In this document: one piece after another, positions 1 to 12,399 of the stretch
Layout of the letters: each line of letters begins with the position of its first letter
How positions within the stretch are numbered: position 1 is the stretch's first letter
Assembly: GCF_009870125.1 (NCBI RefSeq)
Contig: NC_046679.1
Coordinates: 15,562,001 to 15,626,000 of the forward strand
Direction of reading: 5' to 3'
DNA: 64,000 nt
Source: Drosophila pseudoobscura
Taxonomy: Eukaryota > Arthropoda > Insecta > Diptera > Drosophilidae
Position numbers and translations under genes: made by a program
Notes under the pieces: generated by a model
Databases searched by the model: none
Seen by the model: only the letters and a program-made list of their open reading frames with translations
Told to the model about the DNA's origin: nothing

Positions 1-277
1 AAAACTTGAATCAAGCGAAAACTGAGAGACCAAATAACAAAAGCGTTTCGCTTGCTAACCAAAAATACAATTTCCGTTTCGCAAAACTCATTTCGCATTT
101 TGGTTGTTTTAAATCAACAGCGGCAGGAGCAGCGGCAGGAGCAAAACAGGAGCTCGAAAATGGGAAATTGGGATGGGGACAGGTTCGGGCCAACAACTGC
201 CAAACAATTGCGTAAAAACAATAAACAATGAACACAAGGACGAAGCCATAATAGCAACCATATCAACGGGAGGAGGA

Positions 278-324
278 ACACCAACAACAACAACAACAAC
301 AACACCAACACCAACAACAACAAT
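278..324. repeat. (ACA)n microsatellite
   Basis: Nearly perfect ACA/CAA trinucleotide run with a few CACCAA interruptions. It lies in non-coding DNA. Confidence 0.85.
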
Positions 325-3300
325 GAATGTTGCTCATGTGCATGCCCACAATTAATTTACAATAAAACAATCAATTGATTACCATTACATCCGGCCGCGC
401 AACGGAAATTGTTCGCAATATCCTATTGTTAAGCGAAATGACCCCCGACGTGGAGCCAGGGGGCAACGCGGGACGGCGGACGGGGGAGTTGGAGCCACCA
501 GAAAGAGTGTGTGGGGGTGGGCGAAAGGAGAAACTTTTCGAAATCCATGCCTGGGGCGGCTGAAACAAGTAAAATTTCCGAAAAACCAAATTGACAAGCC
601 AGCGGTTAGATTGTTTTGACAGGCGTCTGGGGCAGGCCGGGCCAGGTCGGGACGTAGACTGGGTTCAGGGGTCGTGACCACCGCACGCACTGCAACTGAT
701 TAGCGATGAAAAGCCGTTGCGTGAGTGCCTCGGGGCACTTGACGAGTCCATTACACAGAAGTCCCACAACAAGAACAAGTGGATCCCCCCACAAGTGGAT
801 CGTAGTGCGCCCGATGATTGATCCAAGTGACACGCAGTCCCCGCCACCCAGCAGCCCGTGGAAAACTTACCTCGAGAGCCAAATTGTTATGCAAAACATA
901 AGTTCAACTTTCGACAATGATGACAGGAGAAGCGAAGCCCTCGGAAGCGTTTAAAAAGTTAACACTAGCAAAAAGTTAACCAAATTTGTTGCATACTTTG
1001 CAGCATCGGTTCACAAAACACACTGAGCCGGGAAGCTAGAGCCGGGGAGCTCCAAACTGGCAACTGGGAAAATGCCACTCTCCACTCTGCCTCCCTCCCT
1101 GCCTCTCTGTCTCTCTAAGGGGGCAACCGAGACGAAGGCGAAGCTGCAGCATGCCGCCGTATAATGAGCTGCGAAGGCTGTTGCTGGCTGATACGGCTGG
1201 CGTCGTCGTTGCCCCACTGGGACGCCGCTGAATGGGAAGCTGGGCAACAAAAAGTTGCGCCAAAATGCTAAAACGCAGCGGGCGCCTCATCATTGGCAGC
1301 CGTTGGGGGGTTAGGGGGGGTTAGGGGAAACACTGGAGAATAGAAGGGTATCCGTGAGGAGCGCATTATGAGACCCCGCACAATGGAGCGTGCCACAAAA
1401 GGAATGGCATAAAAATGTAAATTTCGTTTCTTTTCGAGCAGAGCAGTTTATTTATTCAGTCTTTATGAACTAGTGGCGGCCTAAGATAGTCGAAAGATGA
1501 CGAGCAATTTGATTAAGGCACTGAGCAATCAATATGCAGACGATATCTTTTAGTTTCAATATCGCTAGTCGGCCAAAGCAGTACAAAATGCCACAAAAAT
1601 GTGACACCCAAGGCAATAAGTATAGATTTTGTATCGATATGGATGATATTTGAAAACTTGAACCAAAATATGGTAGATTGGTTCAGGAAAAGTCGATAAT
1701 CTTTCAATTATTGAATGAGATTTTGACTGCTAATATTTTAGATGAAGATCAACACTTATTCAAAGACTATGAGCAGCGCTCTACGGTTGCAAAGAGATCT
1801 GTAAACCCACTTTTTCGAAGCACAGCTGTTTGATCAATAAACTCTATAATACTTATATAAAAATGGCGAGCAATACTCGTATAATTTTATTTTACTAATT
1901 ACAACCAATTCCTGCTGCATTTCTTGTATGGGATAGCAGAATGGGTCGCTGAAATGCTGTATAATTTTTACCCCATCAAAGATGCATTTGTCCCATTGTG
2001 GGGCTGTCAATGGCCCCCCCATTGGCAGGTAATGTCGCTCTGTAAATGGTTCTTTATACACATCCACACATGTACGAGTATGTGCCTGTGTGTTCCATTT
2101 ATCAACACTTTTGCCCACATTCAATGCGAGTTAATTAACAGTGTGCAATGACGTCAGCAGGGGGGTCTAGTTACTGCTCTTCTGCAAACGATTTCTATTG
2201 ATACGAGTACGAGTATTTGCAGAGCGAATCGCTGCCACAAAGTCCCATGCCCAGCTGTCAGGCAATTTTGAGCGACAGCCTGGCCTGTCAGCCTAGACTC
2301 AAGTGCCGCCGACACCCAAAAAAAAGAATATAGAAAAAGAGTCTAAATAATAATATGACCCACTTACAGGGAGTCAGAGTCAGGCCGCAACGGCAACAAC
2401 TCAAATATGAAGCTCAGGCCATTTGCCAGCCCCACATTGCATGTGGCCTGGCACTTAACTCAATTTGCAACAAGAAAGAACGGCTAGATTTTGGAGATCG
2501 AAGCGGAATATACTCTTAATTACTCTTCGTATACATGTTATGGGCAAAGGAAGAAGCTGTGCCAAGTTCTGATTACAGATAAAAGACTTAGTTCCGATTA
2601 AGTAGTATGGAATAGAAGTAAGCTTTCCTAAGTATGTGGCAAACATCGTTTGGCAATCGTTATACCTTTTAGCAGGGCATGGTTAAGCCATCGTCAATGT
2701 CGGCGTCGTTGTTGCCACCAAGTGCAGTCCGGGAAAATTGCTGCCATATTACCAACGACACCAGCATATTGTTATTACTTTTCTTTTTGTTGTTGTTTGT
2801 GGTTGTTGCTGGTTCTGGTTCTGCTTCTGGGCGGGGGGGGTGGAACTATCACTATTGTGGCAACGATGACAACGTCTTGGCTGTGTGTGTGTGTGGGTGC
2901 CATCAAAATCGAATTGATATGAAACCGCAATTGAAATGTCGGGGTCGGTTGGGCAAACGCAGCGAAAACTTTTTCGGTCTATGGCAGATGGGAGAAGGAA
3001 GAAGGTGACCCACATAAAATTCAATTCGAACCGACACTGAACTCCGGCTGAAGGCAGACTGTGAGAGGCAGGAGAACAATCGCTTGAATCGCTTGTTGCA
3101 TTGAGCTGCCAGCAGTCTGGTTGGAGGCACCCAAGCGGATACTGGGAACATCGCGCAACAGGAGACGCCACACACACACAAGCAGAAAGGCAGGCGGGTG
3201 GTGGATACAGCCAGAGACAATACAGATACCAGGCGCCTGACAATATTTGTAAGCCTTTTGTAGGCGCAAAAAGGCGGCTGGCTGACTGGCGACAGACAAC

Positions 3301-3382
3301 GACAGAGTCGGCGCCCGCCCCCCGCACACGTTCCTATCGCCACTGGCACGAATGCATTCATTCGATACGTCCGCTCACTGCG

Positions 3383-3406
3383 CCCCCCCCCCCCCCCCCC
3401 CCCCCC
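3383..3406. repeat. Poly(C) tract, 24 nt
   Basis: Uninterrupted run of 24 cytosines. A second run of 18 C lies at 24255-24272. Exact lengths of such tracts are often unreliable in assemblies. Confidence 0.9.
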
Positions 3407-3905
3407 TCACCCTGTGGGCCCTGTCGTCACGTCAATTGTTGAGCTCCTCCATGCCAGGGGGCATACATTTCGAGTCGCTCTCCCGAGATGACGATGATGA
3501 AAATTTATGCATAAAACTGTCATTGGAATTGTTTGCAAATGAGCTGCTCTGCCAGCAAAAAAAGTAAGAGCATGCAAATTGAATTCCAGTCACGTGCACC
3601 GAATGACACACTAATCACACTGTTCGAGTGCAAAAAGGACCAGGACTCGACTCGACAGGGATCGGGATCGGATCGGCGAGCTGAAGGGTGTCGTCCGGGA
3701 AGGACATTAGCCGGGTCAGCAGCTGCATGTCACATTATCAAGTTGCAAACAGAGCGAAATGCTTAAGCAAGAAATCAGAATTCAATTTACCATGCATGCC
3801 CCACACGGGACGGGATGAGACGAGCCGGAGCTTCAGCTGTGAACTGTGGTGAGTTTCCTAAAGGGCCCACACCCACACACACCCAAACACACACAGACAC
3901 TAGGG

Positions 3906-3946
3906 CACGGACACGGACACGGACACGGATACGGATACGGACACGG
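3906..3946. repeat. Hexanucleotide repeat (CACGGA)n
   Basis: About seven copies of CACGGA/TACGGA, directly after a CA-rich tract at 3871-3900. It lies in non-coding DNA. Confidence 0.85.
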
Positions 3947-5145
3947 TGGGAAAGTAAAAGGCAAATGTTGAGCACGGAGACGAGAGAGAGCGAATCCACA
4001 TCAAAACAAAGAAAACCATGAGTCGGCTGAGCTTGGAAAAACTCGTTGAAAAATACCAACCAAAAACAAAAATGCACGGGGGAAAAAACCAGACAAATAC
4101 ACGGGCACTCGACAAAAAATAGACAAGGAAAAATCAAATGAGATTCCGACTAAACGATACCCAAAAGTTTTGACATGAAAGCGGCAGCCCAAATCGTTAA
4201 GAAAGGGATCTCTAATTATTCCGGCAGATGCCTTTATAAATCACAGTTTCAGGATGTGCACAAAAACCATATACCCTCGAAGTCTACGAATGCCCTGGGT
4301 ATAGAAACGAATGCCCTGAATGACTAAGGCAAAGTTCGCGAAGATTCAACAAATGACAAAAGCCACGACAAGCAACAGAACCTCGACAGCAGCAGGAAGG
4401 GGGTGGACAGGCAGCATGGTGGCTTGGCGGGGGTTGGCGGGTGGATGGGATGTGGCAAGCGAGGTTAGAAGCTGCTTCAGGGACAGCTTCAAATGCTGAG
4501 GAGGGGTCCAGGCCCATGCCCAGGCCCAGGCACAGGCCCAGTCAAGCAAGAAGCGTAAGCGTTTTCTGTCTCTGTGGCTGATTCTGTGTTTGACGCGCAT
4601 ACATATGTGTTTACTAGTCTGTGTGTGTGTGTGAGGGGGTAAGTTGAGATGTGTATGTGTTTGGGTATGAGCGAAAATTACAGACTAACAAGTGGTCGTT
4701 GAATGGCAAACCAGCGAGGCAGACAGCCCCAGCCACGACAGTTGATTTGATTTGACAGCAAGACATGACATTTCGGGTTGGCAGAGGCTGAGGCTGAGGC
4801 AGTGGCAGAGTCAGAGAGAGTACTGTGGTGTGGCCCAAGAGCCAGAGAACCCACCAAGACGCAGCAGCTCGAGTGAAGTGAAGCTGAAGAAATGCCACGA
4901 GTGCTGGATCCCAGCAGCCAGCAGCCAGCAGCCGGCAGTCAGGGATCCACAACGGATGCCCCAACTGATGACGCAGATGTCTCAGCTCATCTCATCTCAA
5001 CTCGACAGAGTCTCGTTCTGCTGCCGTTGGCAAGTGCAGGCAACCGCAAGCATCCATCCTTGGAGCAGTTGGGGGGGGGGAATAAAAAAAAACGGAGAAA
5101 AACTGCGCCCGCGCCCGCTCATATAATGAAGATGGATCTTGACTG

Positions 5146-5176
5146 GGACAGGGACAGGGACAGGGACACGGACAGG
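5146..5176. repeat. (GGGACA)n repeat
   Basis: Five degenerate GGGACA hexamers. A similar hexamer array of (TGTGGC) and (TGGGGC) lies at 6666-6714. Confidence 0.8.
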
Positions 5177-5950
5177 AACTGGTGGCTGTTGCTTTTGCTG
5201 GAGCTCGGCCTGGGCCTGGGCCTGGGCGACGACTAGCATAACAATGGGAAGCGGACGTAGCACTCGGAAGCGGAAATGAATAGCAGGACACCCACAACCC
5301 AAAAGCCACAGCCATCCCACACGGACCACCGCATGGCACTGGGTAGGTCTGTTCCCATGTTCCCATTCCCACGGTCCCCGTACCCATCCCCGACCCCGAC
5401 CACGTCCCATTGCTGGTTGGCCATAAAATATGCCATCGTGCATATGACTCTGTCATATATTTGGTATTTTAAAGCGTGCAATTCTGGTCTGTCCGGTATC
5501 TCTGTCGGGTAAACACAGTGGGACCATAAAAACCGTGACCAGGCCAGGCGAAGTGCAAGTAGATTTCTGTTGTTTGTCGAGAGGTTTGTCTGGAAAGACA
5601 TATGTGGGCTTGATATATTTGCCAGCCGACATTATTTTATAGTTTTCAACATATTATTTGATGATTTCAAAACGATTACATCAACTTCAAGAGTCTTGGC
5701 TATCAAAGGACCTTCTAGGGCATAAGATGGTTTACAAAAGTAAGCGGCTGGATACCTTTATGTCTGAATGAATATCGAATATCCGCTATCCGCTATCCTG
5801 CTTGTATTATTATGCTACTAATTCTCAATCCCACTGTGTTTTAGATACACAAGTCTCCAGAGACACTCCAGCCAAACCGGATCCCCCCCACCCCTTACGA
5901 TTTATATCGATATGCTGGCTGTGTGAACAGCTGACTGTCTGTCGACTCAC

Positions 5951-7453
5951 CTCTTTGTTTGTCGCACTATCCGCTCCTGCTACTGCTCCTCCTGCTGCTG
6001 CTGTGGGTACAGATACTCGTTCTATTGTAGCGCGTTGGGGCCCGCACGTGTGCAGGTGCCAGTTAGCGGTTAGGTCAGGTGGGTGCTCGTTCGTTCGGTT
6101 TGGTGGTTGGGTGGGCGGTGGTGATGGTGGTGGCTCAGCTTGAGGATTGTGTGCTTTGTAGGTGATGAGTGGGTGGCTAGGTGGGTGGTGGGTGGTGGGT
6201 GGCCAGGTGGGGTTGGGCTGGACTGCCAATGTCGTTGGCCGTGTGAGGATATCGCAGTCAGTCGTAGTTACAGTCTTCGTTGCCAACGCTTCAGTAGTCA
6301 GCTTGATGTGCTGAAAAGTCACTTTCGAGTGTTTTCACTTTCCACGTGGCGTTGCACGTGCGCGCTGCCAGCCAAGTGCCACTTGCCACGATTGTTAGCA
6401 TGAATTCTCTTCACACAGTGTAATGGGGGCGTCTTGCAGAGAGAGAGATAACCTGCTGGTCGCGACGCGTTTACAGTTACAGCCTTGAAACAATGAAACA
6501 AGACAGCGGCGGGAAGGACGACAATGACGACGACCCATTGAGGCACTCGAGCAGTTTCTAGCGAAAGTGTGCGCCTTGCTCTGGCTTCAGATTGTTATTG
6601 TTGTTGTTGCTGGTTTGGCCACGTTTACACGAAATTAAGTTAAGTAATTAAGTTGGCCTTCTTGCTGGCTGTGGCTATGGCTGTGGCTGTGGCTGTGGCT
6701 GGGGCTGGGGCTGGGTGGTGTGGGCATATTTCATAGCCTGCTTCTGGGCGTCCCACTGAAACGCCGCTTAAATTATGCATGCACCAGACATGTCACGTGG
6801 ATAGTGCCACTAAACGAACGTTAGTCAACGTCGACGACGGCGTCGACGCCACATGCTAACATTCTGACAGCTGCGCGGCCGCGGCGGTTGAGTCCGAGTC
6901 CGAATTTGAGTGCGAGTTTCAGTTCGAGTGCGAGCGGATACTTTTTAGACAATTTTTGTATTCAACGGCCTTCTACTGATTAATTTCTGCCCGATTTTTA
7001 TTCGATTTGCTATGATTTGCTTGGTTTTGCGGTTATAGAAATTGAATTTATTTGGCTACGCGCCACACGAGCACGTTGCACCCACACAAAAATCTCGCTC
7101 ACACAACTCTCCTCCACGCGCTACGCTCTCACTCAAAACTCACACACACACACACAGACAGATGTTCGTTCATGTGCACACACACACCTAAGCAAAGCGT
7201 AACGTAGGACGCGATTTTTGGCGTATGTCCTGATGCCGTAATTTTCTATGCACAAACACGCGGAACACGCGGTATTCGCAAGGACTCTCGACTTTTGTTC
7301 GATTCCCTTGATTGGGCTACAATCTCGGGCTGTTGTTTGGCCAGATTTCACACATTTAAGGCGCGATTTGGTAATTTTTTGCGATTTATTTTGATGCCAC
7401 ACAGCGTGGAGTGTGCAAACCGTGTTGATTTGTTCGCACCTTGGCCATTCGCT
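5951..7453 (-). other. Candidate long 5' untranslated exon of a minus-strand gene
   Basis: Read on the minus strand, the sequence from about 7453 down to 5951 resembles a Drosophila 5' leader. It has A-rich stretches, CAA-rich and GTGTGAG-rich tracts and no sustained ATG-led frame. It ends at a strong splice donor, AAAGAG|GTGAGT, with GT at 5950-5949. A frame stays open into that donor on the minus strand from about 6322, but it contains no ATG, so I do not call it coding. The gene body would lie to the left of the window. Several weaker donors exist inside the span (for example near 7140), so the exon could be shorter. The gene is unidentified. Confidence 0.3.
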
Positions 7454-7600
7454 ACTGAACCCAACACACACACGGTGAGAGTTCACCACAGCTGGCTGGC
7501 TGTCACGAGAGAGCGGCAGAGTCCTGGCCCACACAGCCAGCACAATCACTCGTTGCTTTCCGCTCTCTCCCTAGCTCGCTCTCTGTCTCAGTCTCCGGAG
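7445..7600 (-). promoter_or_regulatory. Candidate minus-strand promoter with Inr and GAGA motifs
   Basis: On the minus strand an initiator-like TTCAGTAG lies at about 7457-7450. Just upstream of it (7500-7600 on the plus strand) are clustered CTCTC/GAGAG motifs, which are the usual binding pattern of GAGA factor. No TATA box stands at the expected spacing. The downstream DNA looks like a leader exon. This is inference from motif arrangement only. Confidence 0.3.
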
Positions 7601-7939
7601 CGCCGTGTGTGGTGGGTTAGCAATTTTTTTGGGTAGAGCTTGCGCACAGCTGTTCGGGGAATGGCGGCATTTCAAAATAGTCAACGCTGAACGGCCGGGA
7701 AAAAGCTGAAAAACTGAGACTATAAGCCATGTGACTGATATGAATTACAAGGCAATTCCAAGAGTTAATTTATGTCTCATAATGTTTTTTGGATGCAACA
7801 TCCTTTCCTCAGTGGGCACTGCCTCTAACTCACTCAAGACCAAAACTTGCGCAAGCTCTCGCTCAAATTTCTCATGCTTACTGCCACTACCACTCACTCT
7901 CTCTTTCGCTCAGCTGTCATCTGTGGAGTGTGTGCGTGG

Positions 7940-7962
7940 GTGTGTGTGTGTGTGTGTGTGTG
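7940..7962. repeat. (GT)n microsatellite
   Basis: Eleven uninterrupted GT dinucleotides in a longer GT-rich stretch. Confidence 0.85.
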
Positions 7963-8156
7963 GTAGTAGTGGGCGGCTGTCCCTTTGCATGGAAATCTGT
8001 TGCATGAGCGCAATTTGTTATCCTCTTTATCTCAGCTGAGTGTCGTCCAAGTGTCAGTAGTGCTTCTCGCTACATAAATTACTCCATGGCTTCTTGAGCA
8101 ATACCGTTACAGCAACAACAATCAAAATTGAGCATATAAAAACAATAAAATGCCGT

Positions 8157-8180
8157 AGCCGGAGCCGGAGCCGGAGCCGG
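8157..8180. repeat. (GGAGCC)n repeat
   Basis: Four perfect GGAGCC hexamers in non-coding DNA. Confidence 0.85.
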
Positions 8181-8694
8181 CAGCGCCCATCGGGCAAATC
8201 CCCAAAAAGTAAAAGTACGAGTACCCACAATAATAACAATCTAGCTGGAAAATAAAGGAGGTGTAGGACTACGAGCAAGACAAACACAATGTAAGATGAA
8301 GACGGGAGTAAGACAGATTTAACTAGAGTGAGCGAGAGAGAGAGATAGAGGAGGCCAGAGATAGAGAGAGAGAGACGGCTAGCGGTTTAGTGGATTTACT
8401 TGACAAGACTGTTGCTCTCGTAGTCATCGGCATCGGAGTTGTGTTCTGCCTCTTGTTCTTTATCCGTTGCTTAAGCCATTGTTTGGGCTGTGATTTCGAA
8501 GAACTTTCGCTACTAATACATATGCAAACATGGTCTATGCCGTGCCTCATGCGTTGGGTACTGCGTGAAAATATAATTTTAAGCAGGGACCGCAACAGAT
8601 TTTAAAATAAAAATTCCAGTCTAACAATTAACTCTCCATTTTTTTAAAAAAACAAAAAATATAAAACTTATTATTAATTTATATTAAACGAGGG

Positions 8695-9541
8695 GGAACG
8701 TTGTGAGTTGCTGCGGACACCGCAACTCTACGGTTATACCCGATACTAAGTCAGTATGGCTCTCCTCCGGCAGACGCCGCTAAAGAGTGCGTGCGAGAGA
8801 GACAGAAAATCAGTCTGAGCTACGCGCTGCGTAGCCACTGCAAATTGATTTGTTCCTTTTGGCTATAAAAATGATCTGATCTGATCCAGCAATCTAATAG
8901 ATATGGTCATTATCTATGATTCTGCGTTTTTAGTTTTCTCAAATCTGCAATATTGTGGATGCAACAGATTTTCGTCCTTTGTGGGGGCGGATGGGGGTGG
9001 GGCGAAATTCTGAGATATACGTTTTATAGTGACATCTTAAAGGAGTGTGTGCACCAAATTTGGTTACTCTAGCCTTAATAATCTCTGAGATTTGTGGTTG
9101 CCTCAGATTTTCGTCCTTTGCGGGGGCGGAAGGGGGTGTGGCGAAATTTGGACAGGAAACGGTCAAGGTCCGATATCACAGGAGTGTGGATACCAAATTT
9201 GGTTGCTCTAGCTCTTATGGGTTCTCAGATCCTTGAACTCATATTTTGCAATTGGCAAAACCGACCATGAAACCTGTGTGTTAGAGTGAGACAGAGCGAG
9301 AAAGAGTGAAATTGTTTTCGTGATTCTGGCTATAATAATTATACGATCTGGTTCAGATTTTGCACTCTGTAAGACAGAGACGGACGGACAGACAGACAGG
9401 GCTCAATCGACTCGGCTATTGATGCTGATCAAGAATATATATACTTTATAGGGTCGGAACCGATTCCTTCTGGACGTTACACACATCCACTTTCACCACA
9501 AATCTAATATACCCCAATACTCATTTTGAGTATCGGGTATA
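8695..9541 (-). mobile_element. DINE-1/INE-1-like Helentron-associated element
   Basis: This 850-bp non-coding element has the hallmarks of the dispersed Drosophila INE-1/DINE-1 repeats. Near 9390-9475 the minus strand carries the familiar family block: AAGTATATATATTC followed by a TGATCAGCATCAATAGC stretch and then CTGTC/CCGTC repeats. The ends carry inverted copies of TATACCCGATACT (8735-8747) and AGTATCGGGTATA (9529-9541). A hairpin with AGTT...AACT and GCGG...CCGC arms lies at 8706-8727, near one terminus, as Helitron-type elements have. Inside are two diverged copies of a roughly 140-bp subrepeat (about 8963-9073 and 9106-9214), each with TTTTCGTCCTTTG, a G-rich run and CCAAATTTGGTT. There is no coding capacity, so it is non-autonomous. 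The exact family name and boundaries need a repeat library. Confidence 0.75.
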
Positions 9542-9868
9542 AAAATGCTAAAAAACAAAAACAAAACTTTGTTCTTCTTTTTTCAATAAAAGAAGTTATT
9601 TTTGGATTTTTATTTTAAAAGCTACAAATAAGAATTATTCCGTAACTTTTATTTTAAAAGTTAAAAATAAAAGATAAATTTAATAAAGGTTTTTGAACCA
9701 GGTGGTGTAGGATCCTTAATATTTGTCCTTGAAGGACATGCAATGAATCATAGATCCAGAATAATTCGATACTTTTGGTAATACTCAACAAAGGATGTTC
9801 ATTTTAACTTTTATTTTTGATTTTTTAGATAATATGGTCATACAAAATATAGGGTACAACTAAGGAAA
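9542..9868. other. AT-rich spacer
   Basis: Very AT-rich DNA with no open frame of note. It may include unrecognisable remains of the 5' part of the pseudogene that follows. Confidence 0.4.
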
Positions 9869-9966
9869 TGTTTCAGCGAGGCCTCCAAAGGCTGGCCGGT
9901 TCTCAGTCCCGAAGAGATGTTATTGTTTGAGGAAGGAGTACTTGCCCGCTCGCCTCGCTGGCTCCG
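9869..9966 (+). pseudogene. Decayed intronless copy of the MST-HMG-box gene
   Basis: This 98-bp stretch matches the middle of the intact gene at 12400-12893. It encodes EASKGWPVLSPEE and a following LLFEE where the intact gene has EASNAWQALSPEE and LFEE. It then continues directly into DNA matching the second exon (PARLA region, shared CGCTCGCCTCGCTGG). The 53-nt intron of the intact gene is missing at exactly this junction and two bases are lost there, which shifts the frame. Nothing clearly homologous is seen further up or downstream. Loss of the intron points to a retrocopy, although a DNA duplicate made before intron gain cannot be excluded. Confidence 0.7.
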
Positions 9967-9989
9967 TAAAACCTAATGATCGTGATCCT

Positions 9990-12399
9990 TGTGGTTGATC
10001 TTTTTATCAATGTTTTGCTTGTGTTTGTGTTGAGACATAGGTCATTGGTCTGTAAATTTTGTTTGCTATATTAGACATTGTTATGGAATGAGTTCATCAT
10101 CAAATGGGCCATGTAACAAAAAGATGAAGCCTGTTATGCGTGGATCCCAGCTAGAAACGCAGCCCTCCCATCGCTACCGAGGGGCGCTGCCGCATTACGA
10201 TCGACGCGTACCGCCGAAACGGATTGAGAACTGATTAAAAGAGCTAAACATGCATTCAAAATTACAAATATTTTTACTAATTAGGGTAAACGAATGGACT
10301 TAGTAGTAGATATGAAAAACCCCTAAACGATTCCTGCAGGGAATGTTGTTCCGTATATATTTTTTGCTCTGCTGATTTTCCTGAGTATCAAGCAAATAAA
10401 TCCCACATAGCAGGGCAGGTGGGGGAGATACTGCGGGGGGCACGTACGTCATAGCCATGACCGTTGAAGCACACAACTAATTGAATTTCTCAAGCTGTTT
10501 CATTGACCGAATCGATTGAATCGAAACCAATTTGGCCATATGCAGTAACTGCGCCCCTTTCGCTGCCCACCCCCACTTGGCCTACATCATCGCCATCGAA
10601 CCGAACCCCGCAGCCACCACAGGATAGCATCCTGGGTGCTGCCTTTTTACAAAGTTGACTTCATTTTAGCCGTCGACACCGGCAGGCAGTTCCCGGCTGA
10701 AGCTTCATTAGAATGCATATTTCATATATTTTCTGGGCAAATTCCTTCGACTGGAATACCTTGGGAAAACTGCAATCAATTGCGTTTTATACATTTTTCT
10801 TTGCCTACCATCGAAATCAGAAATGGCGCCCTCGATAGCATATTCGAGGCAAGGGAGGACCAAGTTTTTTAATAAACTTTCATTACCAGCCAATCAGTGG
10901 GATTCCATGAATATTTACCAAAAAATATTAGAGAAATTATATCCAAGCATCACCAAGGCCTCTGCCCGGATTACACGTTTTGTTTGAAATAAAATCAAAT
11001 CGATTTGGTTCCCTTTTGGTAGCATTTTGCCCAATAAAAACCACTTGAAAGTTATCTTTCCACCCTCAACCGAAACGAATAGTTTGCCTTTTAGCTTCCG
11101 CTTATTGACTGCCCAAAAAAGGGGAGCCCCCAATGCAGTCAAAGTCAAAATTACAGTCAGAATAAAAGTGAACATGCTGGAAACAAGTACATACATACAT
11201 ACATACTCGTATTTGCCAATTAGGGGGCGATGAGGAAAGAGTGCAAGCAATTTGTTTGCTCAAACGAGACGTCAAGTGTTACGCGAAGGTTGGTGGGGGG
11301 GGAGGGGCTGTGGGATTGCAACAATCGAATTAATTGGCAGCTGCCCTTAACCGTATCGAACAATCGACGGCAAATGTAATTTCCAATATCATTAGGCTCT
11401 GGGCCCAACCTGCAATTTGCTCTGCAGCGGTACTCCCCCTTGTTTTTTGTTGTTTTTTTGTCGTAATCGCTTTGTCATATAAATGAACCGAGTTTTGCTC
11501 TTCAGCCGGCTACAGTGGGCTGTATTTTCTACAACTTTGTCAACGTTTTTACCTCGGGGGCAAAGTAAACTTAATTAACTTTTTGCCATTGCTGCCGCTG
11601 CCGCTACCGTTGCAACAATAAACAATTTTTTTCCACCTTTCGCCTGGGCTCGGGCGAGAATCGCAATTAAGGAAGATAACAGTCAAGTGCAGCAGCACCC
11701 ACTCCCACTCCCACCCTCACATCCCTATCCGTACGGTAAGGTACGTTGTATAAATTGCTTAGAAAATGTAAAGTGTAAAGCAAAATGGTTTGTGTATTTG
11801 TCATGGCGGTCTGTGGCCTCAGCCTCAGTCTCAGTCTCAGCCTCAGTCCAGGACACGAGCTGGCCGACATTAACCAAGATTTGTTGGCGCTTTAGCGAGG
11901 CGTTTGTCAGGGGCTCTTGCTGCTGCTGCTGCTACTGCTGCTGCTTCTTTTAATTAAAAAAGTTCTAGCTGGATGCAATTAGCGGGGGCAACGGAACGGC
12001 TCCTGTCGCACGGAGCGTCTCCTCCTGAGTTATGAGAGTAGTGTAAGGTTTAAGTAAATGCTTATAGAAATTTAATAGATTCCACTGGGGAGACATTATT
12101 AATTGTGACAATATTTTGCAACCACATCATGCAAAATTTATCTACATTTCAATCGTTCGCAGATTTTTTAAGCCCCTTTGCATTACCTGCCTCCTTTGAC
12201 CAATGGAAGTAGGCCATTTATCAATGCCATTCGAATCGTTCTGTTACAACACTTTTCAAAAACAAAATCAAACACAACCTGCACAACAAAAGGCAAAATT
12301 AATATACAAATAATCAGATTTGTATACATAGATAGTTTTCGATTCGTATATTTTGATCACTTGGGCACCTCCGCATTCGATTTGGGTTGTGGCAGCACC
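9990..12399. other. Non-coding block
   Basis: No gene is supported. A short frame at about 10128-10234 (plus strand, ending in TGA) encodes roughly 35 residues rich in Arg and Pro and could be a tail fragment of a basic protein, but I cannot place it in a family. A CTG/CTC-rich run lies at 11920-11950 and CCTCAG-type repeats at about 11815-11850. Confidence 0.45.

Larger units (their letters stand above)
1..5950. other. Non-coding block, left end (no gene seen)
   Basis: I see no protein gene in this stretch. Open frames on both strands overlap one another, lack family signatures and run through low-complexity DNA (ACA, GGGA, CAGGCC, CAGCAG and AGGCTG runs). The composition alternates between AT-rich patches and purine- or CA-rich repeats, as in long Drosophila introns. 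A good minus-strand splice donor sits at 870 (CTCGAG|GTAAGT read on the minus strand) and would end an exon at 871, but I could not define an acceptor or a frame for it. If the candidate 5' exon at 5951-7453 is real, this block would be its first intron. Confidence 0.5.
7620..8690. other. Non-coding block
   Basis: No gene is visible. The block carries a (GT)n run at 7940-7962, a (GGAGCC)n run at 8157-8180 and GAGA-rich DNA at 8327-8374. The last 100 bases before the transposon are very AT-rich. Confidence 0.5.

Noticed and set aside
2749..3327. 192-codon minus-strand open frame
   Set aside because: It starts in low-complexity DNA, crosses a CA repeat and Gln-rich codons from CAA runs, is overlapped by other frames of similar length, and has no domain or splice context.
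5825..6322. 165-residue minus-strand frame reaching a splice donor
   Set aside because: It contains no ATG (it opens at GTG) and is Pro/Thr-rich from CCA/ACC runs. I treat it as part of a possible untranslated exon.
7285..7320. GTTCGATTCC, a tRNA B-box-like match
   Set aside because: The flanking bases cannot form a T-arm stem, and no A-box or acceptor stem is placed correctly.
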